Positions 17,802 to 26,617 of a DNA stretch of 64,000 nucleotides are shown here, in pieces. How positions within the stretch are numbered: the first letter of the stretch is position 1; the number at the start of each line of letters is the position of its first letter. The stretch lies in NCBI GenBank assembly GCA_026707405.1, contig JAPOWW010000021.1:2841-66840 (forward strand), read 5' to 3'. The position numbers and the translations under genes are program-made. The notes under the pieces were generated by a model. That model made no database searches. It saw nothing but the letters and a program-made list of their open reading frames with translations, and was not told where the DNA came from. The stretch is from Chloroflexota bacterium. Lineage in GTDB: Bacteria; Chloroflexota; UBA11872; VXNJ01.

Positions 17802-18542
17802 ATGCGCTTCGGCGATCTGACCTATCTCGAAATCCAGCGACTGGCGAGGGCCGGTTGCCTGGCGGTTGTTCCTACCGGTTGTACCGAGCAGCAAGGGCCG
17901 CATCTCCCTGTCGACTTCGACACCTGGTTTGTCGAGCGGCTCTGCCAAGCGGCGTCCGAAAGGGCTTTTCGTGACTTTGGCGTTCAATCGCTGGTGCTGC
18001 CGGCCATTCCGTTCGGGCCTACGCCGGAGCATCGAAACTACGGTGCGGGTTACGTCGACATCCCCAGTGAGCTCCACGACGACCTGGTTTGCGCGACCCT
18101 GGTTTCGCTAGCTGAACAGGGGTTTGAACGCATCATCGTCTGGCGTGGATGTGGAGGCCACGATCTGCAAGGAGCGGTCCGGCGGTTCAACCGGACGAAT
18201 CGGTACCAAGCCCAAGCGTTCTTGCCATCGCACCCTTATCATGACATTTGGTGCCGTCTCGGTGACCCGGACGTGTCAGGCGGTCACGCCGATAGCTTTG
18301 CGACGTCGATCTCGCTCCATCTGCGGCCTTCAGCCGTGCGCGTGAACGAGATTGTCGATCCTGCTCACCCACCCGTCGACTGGCAGGACCCGGACCTGGA
18401 CTTCGCGCGCTATTCGTCCACCGGCGTTATTGGAGATCCAACCCACGCGAGCGCCGAGCTTGGCGCCAAGTTGTGGGAAGCTGTTGTCGACAGCGTAGCT
18501 GAGACCTTCCAGACTATCGCCGCATCACCCAACGACGCGTGA
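17802..18542 (+). CDS. Creatininase-fold amidohydrolase with altered metal site
   Basis: A 246-residue protein with the creatininase family N-terminal block TGCTEQQGPHLPVDFDTWF, the central block VWRGCGGHDLQ and the late GGHADSFATS. In the well-studied family the first block reads EQHGPHLP and supplies Glu, His and Asp ligands; here Glu29 and Asp40 are kept but the His is Gln31. The central GHGGN His position is Cys, and the late Glu-rich block has Asp. Either the metal site is rearranged, as in a divergent subfamily, or activity differs. Family members hydrolyse cyclic amides or act in cofactor maturation; no substrate is inferred. The ATG start has no obvious ribosome site. Confidence 0.75.
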   Translation: MRFGDLTYLEIQRLARAGCLAVVPTGCTEQQGPHLPVDFDTWFVERLCQAASERAFRDFGVQSLVLPAIPFGPTPEHRNYGAGYVDIPSELHDDLVCATLVSLAEQGFERIIVWRGCGGHDLQGAVRRFNRTNRYQAQAFLPSHPYHDIWCRLGDPDVSGGHADSFATSISLHLRPSAVRVNEIVDPAHPPVDWQDPDLDFARYSSTGVIGDPTHASAELGAKLWEAVVDSVAETFQTIAASPNDA

Positions 18543-18603
18543 CCCTTCGTGGGGTGGCGTAAGCGCGCGGACTCGGTTCCACCTTGAACCCTCGCCGTGC
18601 ATG

Positions 18604-18650
18604 GTGAGCCCTTCGACAAAACCTGTGCGGAGCTTGCCGAAGTGCTGAGA
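18604..18650. repeat. REP-like dispersed palindrome
   Basis: In the 190-base gap between convergent genes, AGCCCTTCGACAAAACC is followed by GGAGCTTGCCGAAGTGCTGAG, a degenerate inverted repeat with a CTTCGAC core. The same core with a cleaner palindrome recurs at 48210-48230. Such CCTTCGACA...CTCAGGG elements are dispersed intergenic repeats in many high-G+C genomes. No gene is seen from 18543 to 18732. Confidence 0.45.
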
Positions 18651-18732
18651 ACAGACTTGCCGAATGTGTGCGGGCGCGCGCCGTTACTCCCAAGGCCCGG
18701 ATGTTGCGCGACCTGTTCTTACTGCCTTCTCC

Positions 18733-19197
18733 CTAGGGGCGGCTAGCCCACCGCGCCAGCGCCTTCTCCGGCGCGGTTATCTCTTCGACTGTGGTGTAAA
18801 AGGAGTTCTCCCAGCCGTCCTCGGGCAGTCCTGTGAATAGCATCAGATTCAGCGGGTACTCCTCGCTGTCGACTACCCGGCGGAAGTCGTCGCGAAACAG
18901 GAACGTGGGCTTACCCAGCGCGATCGCCATGCCCAACTCCACCATCACTCCCTCGTCGGGCGGAACGCCGTTCACTACGGCGAAGATTGCGTCCGACTCG
19001 ACCACGTCGCGGAAGTCGGCCTGGCCGATCCGGTAAGCCCAGCCTGTCTCGGTAAAGTCGACCTGATTGTTGCGGGTGAACGGCTCCCAGACTTCCAGAC
19101 CAAGCTCCTCCAGCGCCGCCACTATCGGCGGCAGGAGCGTGGCGTTCTGCTGGGCCGAAAACCCGTAGGGATTAGCCAGGTAGATGGTCTTTTTCAT
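18733..19197 (-). CDS. Nucleoside 2-deoxyribosyltransferase-like protein
   Basis: The start ATG at 19197 is supported by GAAAGGAGA immediately upstream on the complement, so the longer open frame beyond it is not coding. The 154-residue product begins with the strand KTIYLANPYGFS, continues with a helix and EVWEPFTRNN, then DAIFAVVNGVPPDEGVMVELGMAIALGKPTFLFRDDFR. This follows the NDT family: nucleotide-binding strand, an aspartate strand, and the catalytic Glu in the G-x-x-x-E-x-G helix. These enzymes exchange bases on deoxynucleosides or hydrolyse modified nucleotides. It stands alone, downstream of a stretch of gene fossils. Confidence 0.75.
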   Translation of the reverse strand: MKKTIYLANPYGFSAQQNATLLPPIVAALEELGLEVWEPFTRNNQVDFTETGWAYRIGQADFRDVVESDAIFAVVNGVPPDEGVMVELGMAIALGKPTFLFRDDFRRVVDSEEYPLNLMLFTGLPEDGWENSFYTTVEEITAPEKALARWASRP

Positions 19198-19258
19198 CTT
19201 CTCCTTTCGCCGCGATGCCACTCTTGACTCCTTAACCGTAGTTGTAGCAGCTTTCAGC

Positions 19259-19348
19259 TCAGGCCGCCGCCCAACCCTCCGACAGCACCTCTGCCTGCTC
19301 CAGCACGGTGAGTGTCGCCTTTTCCTGCTTGTCCGGCGGGTAGCCGTC
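19259..19348 (-). pseudogene. Fossil 3' end of a type I restriction HsdR-like gene
   Basis: On the complement, 28 codons before a TGA at 19259-19261 read [19 protein letters not shown] followed by VLSEGWAAA. From memory, many type I restriction enzyme R subunits end with a very similar tail (YPPD-Q-ATxxVLEQAE-L). Nothing homologous is visible further upstream in this frame, which meets a stop about 10 codons earlier. It is therefore only the last fragment of such a gene, left by deletion. The call rests on motif memory and needs a search. Confidence 0.4.
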
Positions 19349-19497
19349 CGTCGGCGACTTGCCAATATTCGATCAGGGCGCAGACGGCACCGGTGGGGTC
19401 CTGAATTACACAGAATCCTCCGCCTGACGACCGTGGATCGCCGAGACGATATCGATATGGATCGGACGACGGGCCGGGCGTGGACCGCGGTGCGATC
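19349..19497 (-). other. Possible glyoxalase/VOC gene-end fragment in intergenic region
   Basis: The rest of the 300-base gap between the deoxyribosyltransferase and lipoprotein genes has no intact gene. On the complement, roughly 19353-19430 reads [20 protein letters not shown], which resembles the end of VOC/glyoxalase-fold proteins. It lacks a start and merges with the HsdR-like fossil in another frame. It is probably debris. Confidence 0.25.
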
Positions 19498-20610
19498 CTA
19501 GTTGAACAGGATTTCCCCCGGGAGGTTGGTGCGCTGGGTGAGGCCGCCGGCTTGGAAGTGGAGCACGTCTTCCGTGCGGTCGTACCAGGCGTCGGAGTTG
19601 AGAATGTTGATCGAAAATGCCTGGAATCCCGTGACGCCCCGCGTGGGTTTTGCGCCGTCGCCTAGCGGCCTGGCGATGCTCACGTGCCATTCGGGTATGT
19701 CTATGGGCCGTATCCGGGCGCCGTAAATCTCCATCGTCGAGTAGACCGGTGAGCTGATCACGGCTTTATCGTTCTGATAGGGGAACCTGAGAGACCCGCC
19801 CCAGGTCGTTTCGCCGGTGGACTTGTCCGTGATCCACATACCGAACCACTGCCCGCCCTCGTCGGAGCCGTCGGGGGCGATGCGCACCCGATAGTCGCCG
19901 GCGCCCCATTCGTATGAGCGCCTGACGCCGATGAAGTCGCCCTCGTGCCCCGACGACTCGGTCCATCCCTCGACCGGGTCGGCGACTCTGGCGTCGGCGA
20001 GATCGCGCGTTTCCCATCTGGAGAAGATCAAGCCCTTGCCGCGTGGCCCCACCGCCGGATCGTTTACGTTGGTCTGCAGCCCGAAGTAGAACGGCACCCC
20101 CGCGATGTGCGAGAAGCCGAGCATCAGATACAGACCGTGCCGACGGGAGAAGTCCCCGACGTCGTTGTGGATAGTGAAATCAATATCGAGTGACTCGAAC
20201 TCGCTGTCGCCAGCGCTCCATTCCCACCAGATGTAGGCCATGTGTTCGGGAGGCATGATCGTGCTGTAAAGATCGGAGCGTCCGGGAATCGGCGTTGGCG
20301 TCGGTGTCGCGGTTGGGAACGGTGTTGGCGTAGCGGTTGGAAGCGGCGTCGGCGTGGGGGTGGGTGACGGCGCTGGTGTCGCTGTCGGAAACGGTGTTGG
20401 TGTTGCTGTCGGCGTCGCAGTTGGAAGCGGTGTTGGCGTTGTCGTCGGAGATGGTGTTGGCGTAGGGGAGGGTAACGGTGTTGGCGTAGCGGTGGTAGTG
20501 GATACGGCGGTTGATGTCGGCTCGGACCCAATGTCGCATCCGGCCAAGGCAAGGACAAAAACAAGGATCGCCGCCAATGACACGGCGTACCTGGGTTTGA
20601 CGAGGATCAC
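19498..20610 (-). CDS. Exported lipoprotein with Thr-Pro-rich stalk and unknown C-terminal domain
   Basis: The 370-residue product begins at GTG with a type II signal: a positively charged start, a hydrophobic run [13 protein letters not shown], and lipobox LAGC with Cys25 as the lipidated residue. Residues about 41-109 are a [12 protein letters not shown] low-complexity stalk that should hold the rest away from the membrane. Residues 112-370 form a beta-rich domain with many Trp and Tyr ([43 protein letters not shown]), recalling secreted DUF3472-type carbohydrate-associated domains. That resemblance is weak. The gene is monocistronic on this strand, 40 bases downstream of the small membrane protein gene. 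Function unknown. Confidence 0.8.
   Translation of the reverse strand: MILVKPRYAVSLAAILVFVLALAGCDIGSEPTSTAVSTTTATPTPLPSPTPTPSPTTTPTPLPTATPTATPTPFPTATPAPSPTPTPTPLPTATPTPFPTATPTPTPIPGRSDLYSTIMPPEHMAYIWWEWSAGDSEFESLDIDFTIHNDVGDFSRRHGLYLMLGFSHIAGVPFYFGLQTNVNDPAVGPRGKGLIFSRWETRDLADARVADPVEGWTESSGHEGDFIGVRRSYEWGAGDYRVRIAPDGSDEGGQWFGMWITDKSTGETTWGGSLRFPYQNDKAVISSPVYSTMEIYGARIRPIDIPEWHVSIARPLGDGAKPTRGVTGFQAFSINILNSDAWYDRTEDVLHFQAGGLTQRTNLPGEILFN
20284..20490. repeat. Low-complexity repeat encoding the Thr-Pro stalk
   Basis: Irregular repetition of GGTGTTGGCGT/GGAAGCGG-like units (plus strand) encodes PTP/TATPTP runs in the lipoprotein. Units vary in length and have no constant spacer, so this is slippage-prone coding repeat and not a CRISPR array. 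Confidence 0.8.
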
Positions 20611-20650
20611 TGTACGTGTGTTAGCCGCTGAACTGTTGATGGAGTTGGCC

Positions 20651-21022
20651 TCAGTCAGGCTGGGATTGCATTCTGGATACGGTCAGCGCGTAGACGATCC
20701 CGATGGCGGGAATTACGGCAAATATCGTGGGAAGCCACCAGTCTCCCCGCAGCCCGCCCTGCCAGATCATCAGCGCGGTGTAAAGGTCGGCGCCGACGTT
20801 TGCCACCAGCAGCGCCGCAACCGCGAGGACCGTTGCGGTGCCGGGCCGGGGCAGCAATACCAGCAGAAGCAGGGCGGCGGCGCAAAGCGGGTGTATGAGG
20901 ATGAGCAAGAGCCGCGACCAGGTGTCTCCACCGTCCGCAAAAGCGCCCGCCAGGGCCGCGAATACCGCGAGAGCCGCCTGCGCAATTGCCAGGATCAGCA
21001 TTACAGTCCGAAGAGCTTTCAT
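20651..21022 (-). CDS. Small four-helix membrane protein, unknown
   Basis: A 123-residue protein with four predicted membrane spans: about 5-27 ([20 protein letters not shown]), 36-60 ([20 protein letters not shown]), 64-85 ([20 protein letters not shown]) and 94-115 ([20 protein letters not shown]). There are no motifs beyond this pattern, and I do not recognise a family. It lies just upstream of the lipoprotein on the same strand with a 40-base gap, so the two may be co-transcribed. Confidence 0.6.
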   Translation of the reverse strand: MKALRTVMLILAIAQAALAVFAALAGAFADGGDTWSRLLLILIHPLCAAALLLLVLLPRPGTATVLAVAALLVANVGADLYTALMIWQGGLRGDWWLPTIFAVIPAIGIVYALTVSRMQSQPD

Positions 21023-21154
21023 GTCTCCAGACTAAGCCCCACGCCCTGAACGTCAAGCGCGATCTTGCGAAACAGGGTCCGAGGAGTTGCTCTGTTGCCT
21101 GCCATGCTGTCGTTATGATGTATTAGAATTCGTGTCCGTCCATCGAACGGTCGT

Positions 21155-21229
21155 GCGGAAGTGGCTCAGCGGTAGAGCATCTCCTTGCCAAGGAGAGGGT
21201 CGGGGGTTCGAATCCCCTCTTCCGCTCCA
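21155..21229 (+). tRNA. tRNA-Gly (anticodon GCC)
   Basis: A complete cloverleaf: acceptor GCGGAAG pairs with CTTCCGC, the D arm is GCTCAGCGGTAGAGC, the anticodon arm TCTCC-TTGCCAA-GGAGA gives anticodon GCC, and the T arm has TTCGAAT. Discriminator T is followed by an encoded CCA. The reading is unambiguous. Confidence 0.97.
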
Positions 21230-21381
21230 ACGGCTCATTTGAGCCCTAATCACGTTAACCAATATCAACATGTTCTCCGGCGGCCGTGTCGCGACTACCT
21301 CGACTGGTCGACTGCCTGTGCAAGGCAGCCGTACGGTTGTAAGATATCCTTGTTTCCTTACATTAGTAGAAGGTCCGTTTC

Positions 21382-21603
21382 GTGCTTGCCAAGCTGACCT
21401 CGAAGAACCAATTGACGCTCCCGAAAGCGGTGGTTTCCGCATTCCCCGGCGCGGAGTACTTCGATGTGACTAGGGAGAATGGCCGCATAGTGCTGACGCC
21501 TGTGCGGCTGACTCGCGCGGACGCCGTGCGGAGCAAGCTGGCAGATATGGGCTTGTCCGAGGCAGACGTGGCCGAGGCAGTGGAGTGGGCGCGCCGAGAG
21601 TAA
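21382..21603 (+). CDS. AbrB/MazE-like antitoxin of a PIN-toxin pair
   Basis: A 73-residue protein from GTG 21382, with GAAGG 8 bases upstream. Its N-terminus LAKLTSKNQLTLPKAVVSAF is the swapped-hairpin AbrB/SpoVT DNA-binding motif, followed by YFDVTRENGRIVLTPV. The C-terminal helix (KLADMGLSEADVAEAVEWAR) is the usual toxin-contacting tail. The stop TAA directly abuts the ATG of the PIN gene, so the two are translated together. Antitoxins of this type bind their own promoter, probably within the 150 bases after tRNA-Gly. Confidence 0.85.
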   Translation: MLAKLTSKNQLTLPKAVVSAFPGAEYFDVTRENGRIVLTPVRLTRADAVRSKLADMGLSEADVAEAVEWARRE

Positions 21604-22038
21604 ATGCCGCCGCTGCGGTTGGTTCTGGATACCAACGTCTTGTTATCCGCGTTGCTCTTCCCAGACGGCGGATTGTCCTGGCTGCGCGAAACTTGGCAGT
21701 CGGGGGCGATTCTGCCGCTCGTGAGCCGTGATACGACGTCGGAGTTGATCCGGGTACTTCTCTACCCCAAGTTCCGGCTGAACGAAGATGAGCGCGAGGA
21801 TCTGCTGGCGGATTATCTGCCTTGGTGCGAGACGGTGACCGTGTCGGGATCGTTAGCCGTTCCCGACTGTCGTGACCCCTTCGACCGCCCTTTTCTGGAG
21901 TTGGCGCTATCGGGTCGGGCCGACGCTCTGGTTACAGGAGACGGCGACTTGCTCGCGCTGGCGCCGGTGTTTTCCGTTCCAATCCTGACCCCAAACGCGC
22001 TGAAACACCACCTGGAGGACTGCAAGACGGTCACTTGA
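21604..22038 (+). CDS. PIN-domain toxin (VapC-like ribonuclease)
   Basis: The 144-residue product begins LRLVLDTNVLLSALLFP, the PIN domain first strand with the metal-binding Asp. It has the acidic helix position (SRDTTSELIRVL), then CRDPFDRPFLELAL and the late Asp pair ADALVTGDGDLLAL. This matches the COG1569-like PIN subgroup that pairs with AbrB-type antitoxins rather than the ribbon-helix-helix VapB. Expected action: Mg-dependent RNA cleavage when freed from the antitoxin. Position next to a tRNA gene is a common location for such acquired pairs. Confidence 0.85.
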   Translation: MPPLRLVLDTNVLLSALLFPDGGLSWLRETWQSGAILPLVSRDTTSELIRVLLYPKFRLNEDEREDLLADYLPWCETVTVSGSLAVPDCRDPFDRPFLELALSGRADALVTGDGDLLALAPVFSVPILTPNALKHHLEDCKTVT

Positions 22039-22091
22039 ACCGTCAAGCGCTCGCTATTGTCGGGCAAAGCGGCTGGTTAGCGGCTATGGCC

Positions 22092-23090
22092 TCACGCGCA
22101 TTGGGGAACGTCGGCGTTCCAGCGGTTGAAGGGCGGTAGCTGCTTGTTGGCGAGCGCTTCGCGGGTGTCGAGCCACAGGCGCGCCCAGTCGGAGTGATCG
22201 TGCAAGACCGCCGACGGGTTCTCTTTGCTCCTGACCAGGAATCCGGGGAAGAGCCCGCGTCCGGTGGGAAGCCCGGGGCGCTGATAACGTAGGTCGAAGC
22301 TGAACCGCACGTGGTCGCTGAGGTTCGGCATCGCGCGATGGATCGTGTACCTGGTGAACAACAGGACAGAGCCGGCTTTCATCGGTACCGGCTTCATCCG
22401 GCTGGGCAATAGGCTGTCCGGAATCGTCAGCGCGGCCGGTCTGGGACAGTGGAGCGCGAGTCCCTCGTGATTGCTCCGGGGGATCATTGCCAGACAGCCG
22501 CTGTATTCATCTACGTCCACTAGCGGTACCCAAACCGAGATGACCTCGGTGTCGTCGGCGTTTTCCGTGGCGACCCCGCTGTCCTGGTGCCACGGCGTGA
22601 CGGTGGCGACGTTTTCGCCCAACTGGACGGTCCCTTTGAACCGCAGACCGGGGTCCAGCGCCCCCTGCGGGGCCTTGAGCCGGATGTGCTGAATCGGATT
22701 GGAATAGATCTCGGGTCCGATCAACGACTCGACCACGTCCAGGAGCGCGGAATTGCGGATGAGATCAAACGCCGCCTTTCCGAGGTACATGGGGGTGTCG
22801 TGCTCGATGTTTTTCTGGGGGAGAGAGATGTCGAACCGCTGGATGTAAAGTTGACCGGTCTGCCGGATGATCTCCAGAAGCCTTTCCTGAAACGAGCCGG
22901 CGTCGTCGTAGTGGGTTATCTCGCCGCTATCCAGCATCTCGCCCGCGAACTCGTCCAACAGTTCACTGTAGTCGGCGATCAGAGGATCGAAGTCGCGTTC
23001 GGGGTCGAAGACGTCGGGGACGACTACGTAGCCTTCGGAATAGAAGTGCTCGATTTGTTGGTCGGTCATGCCGACCGCTTCAACGGCCAT
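22092..23090 (-). CDS. Phytanoyl-CoA dioxygenase (PhyH) family Fe(II)/2-oxoglutarate oxygenase
   Basis: 332 residues. ATG 23090 is favoured over the internal ATG 23069 by a GGAG 8-9 bases upstream. The N-terminus DQQIEHFYSEGYVVVPDVFD is the usual PhyH entry. The iron triad is visible: HxD in TPWHQDSG, and the distal His in TIHRAMPN, followed by the 2-oxoglutarate-binding Arg region in HVRFSFDLRYQRPG. Family members hydroxylate lipids, osmolytes and natural products; substrate cannot be read from sequence. It is divergent from the SRPBCC gene. Confidence 0.85.
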   Translation of the reverse strand: MAVEAVGMTDQQIEHFYSEGYVVVPDVFDPERDFDPLIADYSELLDEFAGEMLDSGEITHYDDAGSFQERLLEIIRQTGQLYIQRFDISLPQKNIEHDTPMYLGKAAFDLIRNSALLDVVESLIGPEIYSNPIQHIRLKAPQGALDPGLRFKGTVQLGENVATVTPWHQDSGVATENADDTEVISVWVPLVDVDEYSGCLAMIPRSNHEGLALHCPRPAALTIPDSLLPSRMKPVPMKAGSVLLFTRYTIHRAMPNLSDHVRFSFDLRYQRPGLPTGRGLFPGFLVRSKENPSAVLHDHSDWARLWLDTREALANKQLPPFNRWNADVPQCA

Positions 23091-23249
23091 CGGCGTGCTC
23101 CAGGGGTGGGGCCGGTTCTACGGTCTCTTTCTACTGTTCGAATCATACCCCAGTTGTGACAGACATCTCGCTCATAAGCTCGGTATCCGCATGAATCTCA
23201 GCGCGGTGCAAGAATGTGGCGACGTCGGTGGCTTGCGGGAGACGGCACT

Positions 23250-23738
23250 ATGATTACGGTCGTGATGGACCGGCCCGTCAGCGGCTCGCCGGACCAGGTA
23301 TGGGCGGTGATCGACGACGTTGAGCGCATGAGCGAGTGGTTCGCTTTCGCCGACCGGGCGGAGCTTATCGAAGGGTCAGGGTTGGGCCGGAGGCAGCGCA
23401 CGCACGGCACGTGGAGCGGAAAGGCGGCTGAAGTCGATCAAGAGGTGACGCTGTACGAACCGGGGCGCGCCATCGGCTGGAGACACCTGGAGGAACGTCT
23501 CGACGGCAGGCCGGCCCCGAAGTTTGCGGAAGAGGTTGTCTTTTGCGTCCGGCTTGAAGAAGAACCGGGCGGAACGCGGGTCACGATGGAATCGCGCCAG
23601 CGCCCGGTCGGCTTTCTCAAAGGGGTTCTGATACGTCTTGTCGGGCTTGTGCAGATTCGGACCCAGATGAAGCGCTCGCTGGACAGGCTTGAATCGATTG
23701 CAGCGGCTGAGCTTTGCGCCGGTGTGCGGACAGGTTGA
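23250..23738 (+). CDS. SRPBCC/START-fold protein (polyketide cyclase-like)
   Basis: ATG 23250 follows GGGAG by 8 bases, so the longer open frame upstream is not used. The 162-residue product begins ITVVMDRPVSGSPDQVWAVI, then DDVERMSEWF and repeated strands, with a long C-terminal helix (LIRLVGLVQIRTQMKRSLDRL). This is the helix-grip fold that holds hydrophobic ligands. It ends 21 bases before the oxidoreductase, so it may be the first gene of that transcript. Function within the superfamily is undetermined. Confidence 0.75.
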   Translation: MITVVMDRPVSGSPDQVWAVIDDVERMSEWFAFADRAELIEGSGLGRRQRTHGTWSGKAAEVDQEVTLYEPGRAIGWRHLEERLDGRPAPKFAEEVVFCVRLEEEPGGTRVTMESRQRPVGFLKGVLIRLVGLVQIRTQMKRSLDRLESIAAAELCAGVRTG

Positions 23739-23759
23739 GTTGACGCAGGGGGAGGTCAA

Positions 23760-24869
23760 TTGAGCGAATACAGGGCTGCGGTGATCGGCCTGGGGCGGAT
23801 CGCCAGCACGATCGACGACGAGATTCAGAAATACGACGGCCACCCGCTGCCGTTTTCGCATATCGGCTGCTACGTGGAGGTGCCGGAGGTCCAAATCGTG
23901 GGCATGGCCGACCCGTGGGCCGAGCAGCGCGAAGCCGTCGAGCGCAAGTGGGGTGTCGAAGCCAAGTACGACGACTACAAGACGATGCTGCGCGAGACCA
24001 AGCCCGACATCGTGAGCGTCTGTACGTCCACTAAGCCGAGGGCGGAGGTCGTGGTCGAGATAGCGACGGGCGGCTACGGGGTCAAGGCGATATGGGCTGA
24101 GAAACCGCTGGCGATCTCTTTGGAGGAGGCGGATCGAATGCTCGCCGCGTGCCGTGAGGCTGGTATCGTTTTGGCCGTGAACTGCGGCCGCCGCTGGAGG
24201 GACAGCTATCTCCAGGCAGTCGCCATGATCGAAGATGGGCTTATCGGCGATCTTTTGCATGTCCAGGCGCTGGGAAATTGCGGTATTTCGCACAATGGCA
24301 GCCATCTGCTGACGACGATGATGATGCTGGCCGGATCGCGCGTGGAATGGGTAATGGGGGAAGCGGAGCTGGACCCGTCTGATCCCGATAATGAGTTCAG
24401 GGGCGCGGGGTACGTGGGATTTGCCAACGGCGCGAAAGGCTATTTCAGGACGTATTTCAACGGGCCTAACGAATGGGCTTTCGACGTTACCGGTACCGAG
24501 GGAATGATCCGATTTATCGAGGACGGGCGGTCGGTCGAGCACTGGGTATTTGGCGATCCGCCGGACGGCATGCGCGGCAGGGCTCCGGCAAGGCGCGTTT
24601 TTCCGCCGCCATTGCGTCAGCGCAGTCCCGGCGTAAACGCAGTGTACGACCTCATCGATTGCATCGAGTCGGGAAAAGCGCCGAAGTGCAGCGGCGACGA
24701 CGCGCTTGCGGCGCTAGAGCTGGCCATGGCGACGCGGAGTTCGCACGAGCTGGGCGGACGCCGGGTAGAGCTACCGCTGGCCGACCGCTCGCGACGAATC
24801 GTCCCTCACGAGGTGCTGCTGGGCGACACGCCCAGGGCTATAGCCAGGCGAAAGGAACAGGGCGGCTGA
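23760..24869 (+). CDS. Gfo/Idh/MocA-type NAD(P)-dependent oxidoreductase
   Basis: The TTG start at 23760 is preceded by GGAGGT, a good ribosome site. The 369-residue product has an N-terminal Rossmann fold (RAAVIGLGRIASTIDD), VCTSTKPRAEVVVEI, the conserved AIWAEKPLAISLEEA (catalytic EKP Lys) and a C-terminal alpha/beta domain with SHNGSHLLTTMMMLAG. Enzymes of this family oxidise or reduce sugars, inositols and related polyols. The next gene on this strand is a propeller glycosidase-like protein, which suggests carbohydrate metabolism. Confidence 0.85.
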   Translation: MSEYRAAVIGLGRIASTIDDEIQKYDGHPLPFSHIGCYVEVPEVQIVGMADPWAEQREAVERKWGVEAKYDDYKTMLRETKPDIVSVCTSTKPRAEVVVEIATGGYGVKAIWAEKPLAISLEEADRMLAACREAGIVLAVNCGRRWRDSYLQAVAMIEDGLIGDLLHVQALGNCGISHNGSHLLTTMMMLAGSRVEWVMGEAELDPSDPDNEFRGAGYVGFANGAKGYFRTYFNGPNEWAFDVTGTEGMIRFIEDGRSVEHWVFGDPPDGMRGRAPARRVFPPPLRQRSPGVNAVYDLIDCIESGKAPKCSGDDALAALELAMATRSSHELGGRRVELPLADRSRRIVPHEVLLGDTPRAIARRKEQGG

Positions 24870-24937
24870 ATTGGACGGGGGACTGAAGACCGGGACCGAG
24901 TCGGTGTCCGAAACGTAGGACGTTTGGAGGAGCTGGA

Positions 24938-26503
24938 GTGTACGTAGCTTATTCGGAAGACAAGATCTACAAGGACGTGGGCGATACAACCCAGCTTTTC
25001 TTCGACAACGACGTTATCGCTGTCGTCAAGAACGTGACCAGGCGCCAGCACACGCCCAAAAAGCACCCGGACAATCCACTGATTCGCCGCGATAAGCCCT
25101 GGGAAGGGAACACCTACTTCAGGACGAGCTGTTTCAGCGTCGCGCATGACAAGGCGAACGGGCTGTTTCAGTCGTGGTACCAGGACTTCTATGAATACGG
25201 GACCATCGACAAATACAACTTCAGCGAGCAGACGCTGCGCGGGCGAATCTACTACGCATATTCGGAGGATGGTTTTAGCTGGACGAAGCCGCTCCTGGGC
25301 AAACATAGCGTCGACGGTCACGATACGAACACCGTTTTCGGACATCCGCCGTACGCGGAGGTCATCTGCCCGACGGTATTGCTCGACGAACAGGAGTCCG
25401 ATCCGTCCCGGCGTTACAAGATGCTCTATCTCTTCCATGATCCGAGCGTGAAGAACGCCAAGCTGGCCTATGGCGGCCAGGCTGGAGGGGGACTACGCAT
25501 GGCGCTCTCGCCGGACGGTGTCGACTGGACGCCGTTCGAGGGCAATCCGATCATTCCGGACTGGATCAGCGACGTCCAGATCCTCACGTGGGACGCGATC
25601 GACGAAAAGTATGTTCTGTGGGGCAGGTATGGAGGCTCGTCGGGCGGGTCGCGTCATCCGGAGATGGACAACTGGTTTTGCCCGGTCGTGCCCGGCAAAC
25701 CGGAGGGGGTGTGGGGCGTCAGGCGCCGAATCTACAGGACCGAAAGCACGGACCTCGTGAACTGGGCGAAACCGGAGTTGCTATGGGACCCGGGCGAAGA
25801 GGCGAACCTGGACGACGGCTACTACGGTTTCGTTCCCTGGCGGGCCGGAGACATGCACCTTGGACTGCTCAACGTGCTGCATCAGGTGGATAACACAGTG
25901 GACATGTACCTGCACTACAGCCGCGACGGAGTGAACTGGAACCAGATGCTGGATCACAGGCCACTCATAGAGCGCGGCCCGCCCGGCAGCTATGACGAGT
26001 TCGACGTTGAGATGCCCACCCGGCCCGTCATTGTCGGCGACGAGATTCGCTTTTACTACGGCGGTATGAACGTTCACCACGACTGGTGGATCGTCGGGGC
26101 AAAAGAGGGTCTGGACGTGCCCGAGGCCAAAGACCCCACGCTCGGTCGGGACGGTCACCACCTGTGTCTCGCGACGCTGCGGCTCGACGGTTACGTTTCA
26201 CTGGACGCAACGGTGCGGGAAGGCTGGGTCGAAACCAAGCCGCTGTTTTCAACCGGGGCGAACCTCTATATCAATGGGGTCTGCGAGCCTAACGGCTACA
26301 TCGAGGTGGAGGTGACGGACAGCTGGAACAACGTGTGGGGCGACTATTCGAGGGAGAATTGCGAGACGTTCACCGGCGACAGCGTTCGTCATCACGTGCG
26401 TTGGGCCGGGCGGGAGGCGGTCAACCTGATCCCGGGTTCGGTGAAGCTCAGGTTTTACCTCAAGAATGCCTCGCTCTACAGCTTTCAGTTCGCCGATTCC
26501 TAG
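24938..26503 (+). CDS. Five-bladed beta-propeller glycoside hydrolase-like protein
   Basis: 521 residues from GTG 24938, with GGAGG about 10 bases upstream. Repeated blade signatures of the GH32/43/68-type propeller are visible: YYAYSEDGFSWTKPLLG, GGLRMALSPDGVDWTPFEG, RTESTDLVNWAKPELLWD and MYLHYSRDGVNWNQM (each Y/S-x-D-G-x-x-W). A final beta domain (GYIEVEVTDSW ... VKLRFYLKNASLYSFQF) could be a carbohydrate-binding sandwich. There is no signal peptide, so the protein is probably cytoplasmic. The substrate is unknown; pairing with a Gfo/Idh/MocA enzyme argues for sugar processing. Catalytic acids cannot be assigned with confidence. Confidence 0.75.
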   Translation: MYVAYSEDKIYKDVGDTTQLFFDNDVIAVVKNVTRRQHTPKKHPDNPLIRRDKPWEGNTYFRTSCFSVAHDKANGLFQSWYQDFYEYGTIDKYNFSEQTLRGRIYYAYSEDGFSWTKPLLGKHSVDGHDTNTVFGHPPYAEVICPTVLLDEQESDPSRRYKMLYLFHDPSVKNAKLAYGGQAGGGLRMALSPDGVDWTPFEGNPIIPDWISDVQILTWDAIDEKYVLWGRYGGSSGGSRHPEMDNWFCPVVPGKPEGVWGVRRRIYRTESTDLVNWAKPELLWDPGEEANLDDGYYGFVPWRAGDMHLGLLNVLHQVDNTVDMYLHYSRDGVNWNQMLDHRPLIERGPPGSYDEFDVEMPTRPVIVGDEIRFYYGGMNVHHDWWIVGAKEGLDVPEAKDPTLGRDGHHLCLATLRLDGYVSLDATVREGWVETKPLFSTGANLYINGVCEPNGYIEVEVTDSWNNVWGDYSRENCETFTGDSVRHHVRWAGREAVNLIPGSVKLRFYLKNASLYSFQFADS

Positions 26504-26617
26504 GGGCTGATTCCGGAGCGAGGCGGCGTGATCGCACACAGCCTTGAGCCAGCAGCGCTCCACCGGCGGCGTAGGCCCGATTCGATGTTGACTTTCTGAA
26601 GGAACGGCTGCGGATCG

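Noticed and set aside
20284..20490. Repeat array that could be taken for CRISPR
   Set aside because: Units vary in length, there are no regular spacers, and the frame encodes a Thr-Pro stalk of a lipoprotein.
23376..24542. 388-codon complement frame over the SRPBCC and oxidoreductase genes
   Set aside because: It spans two real genes and the gap between them and has no conserved motif.
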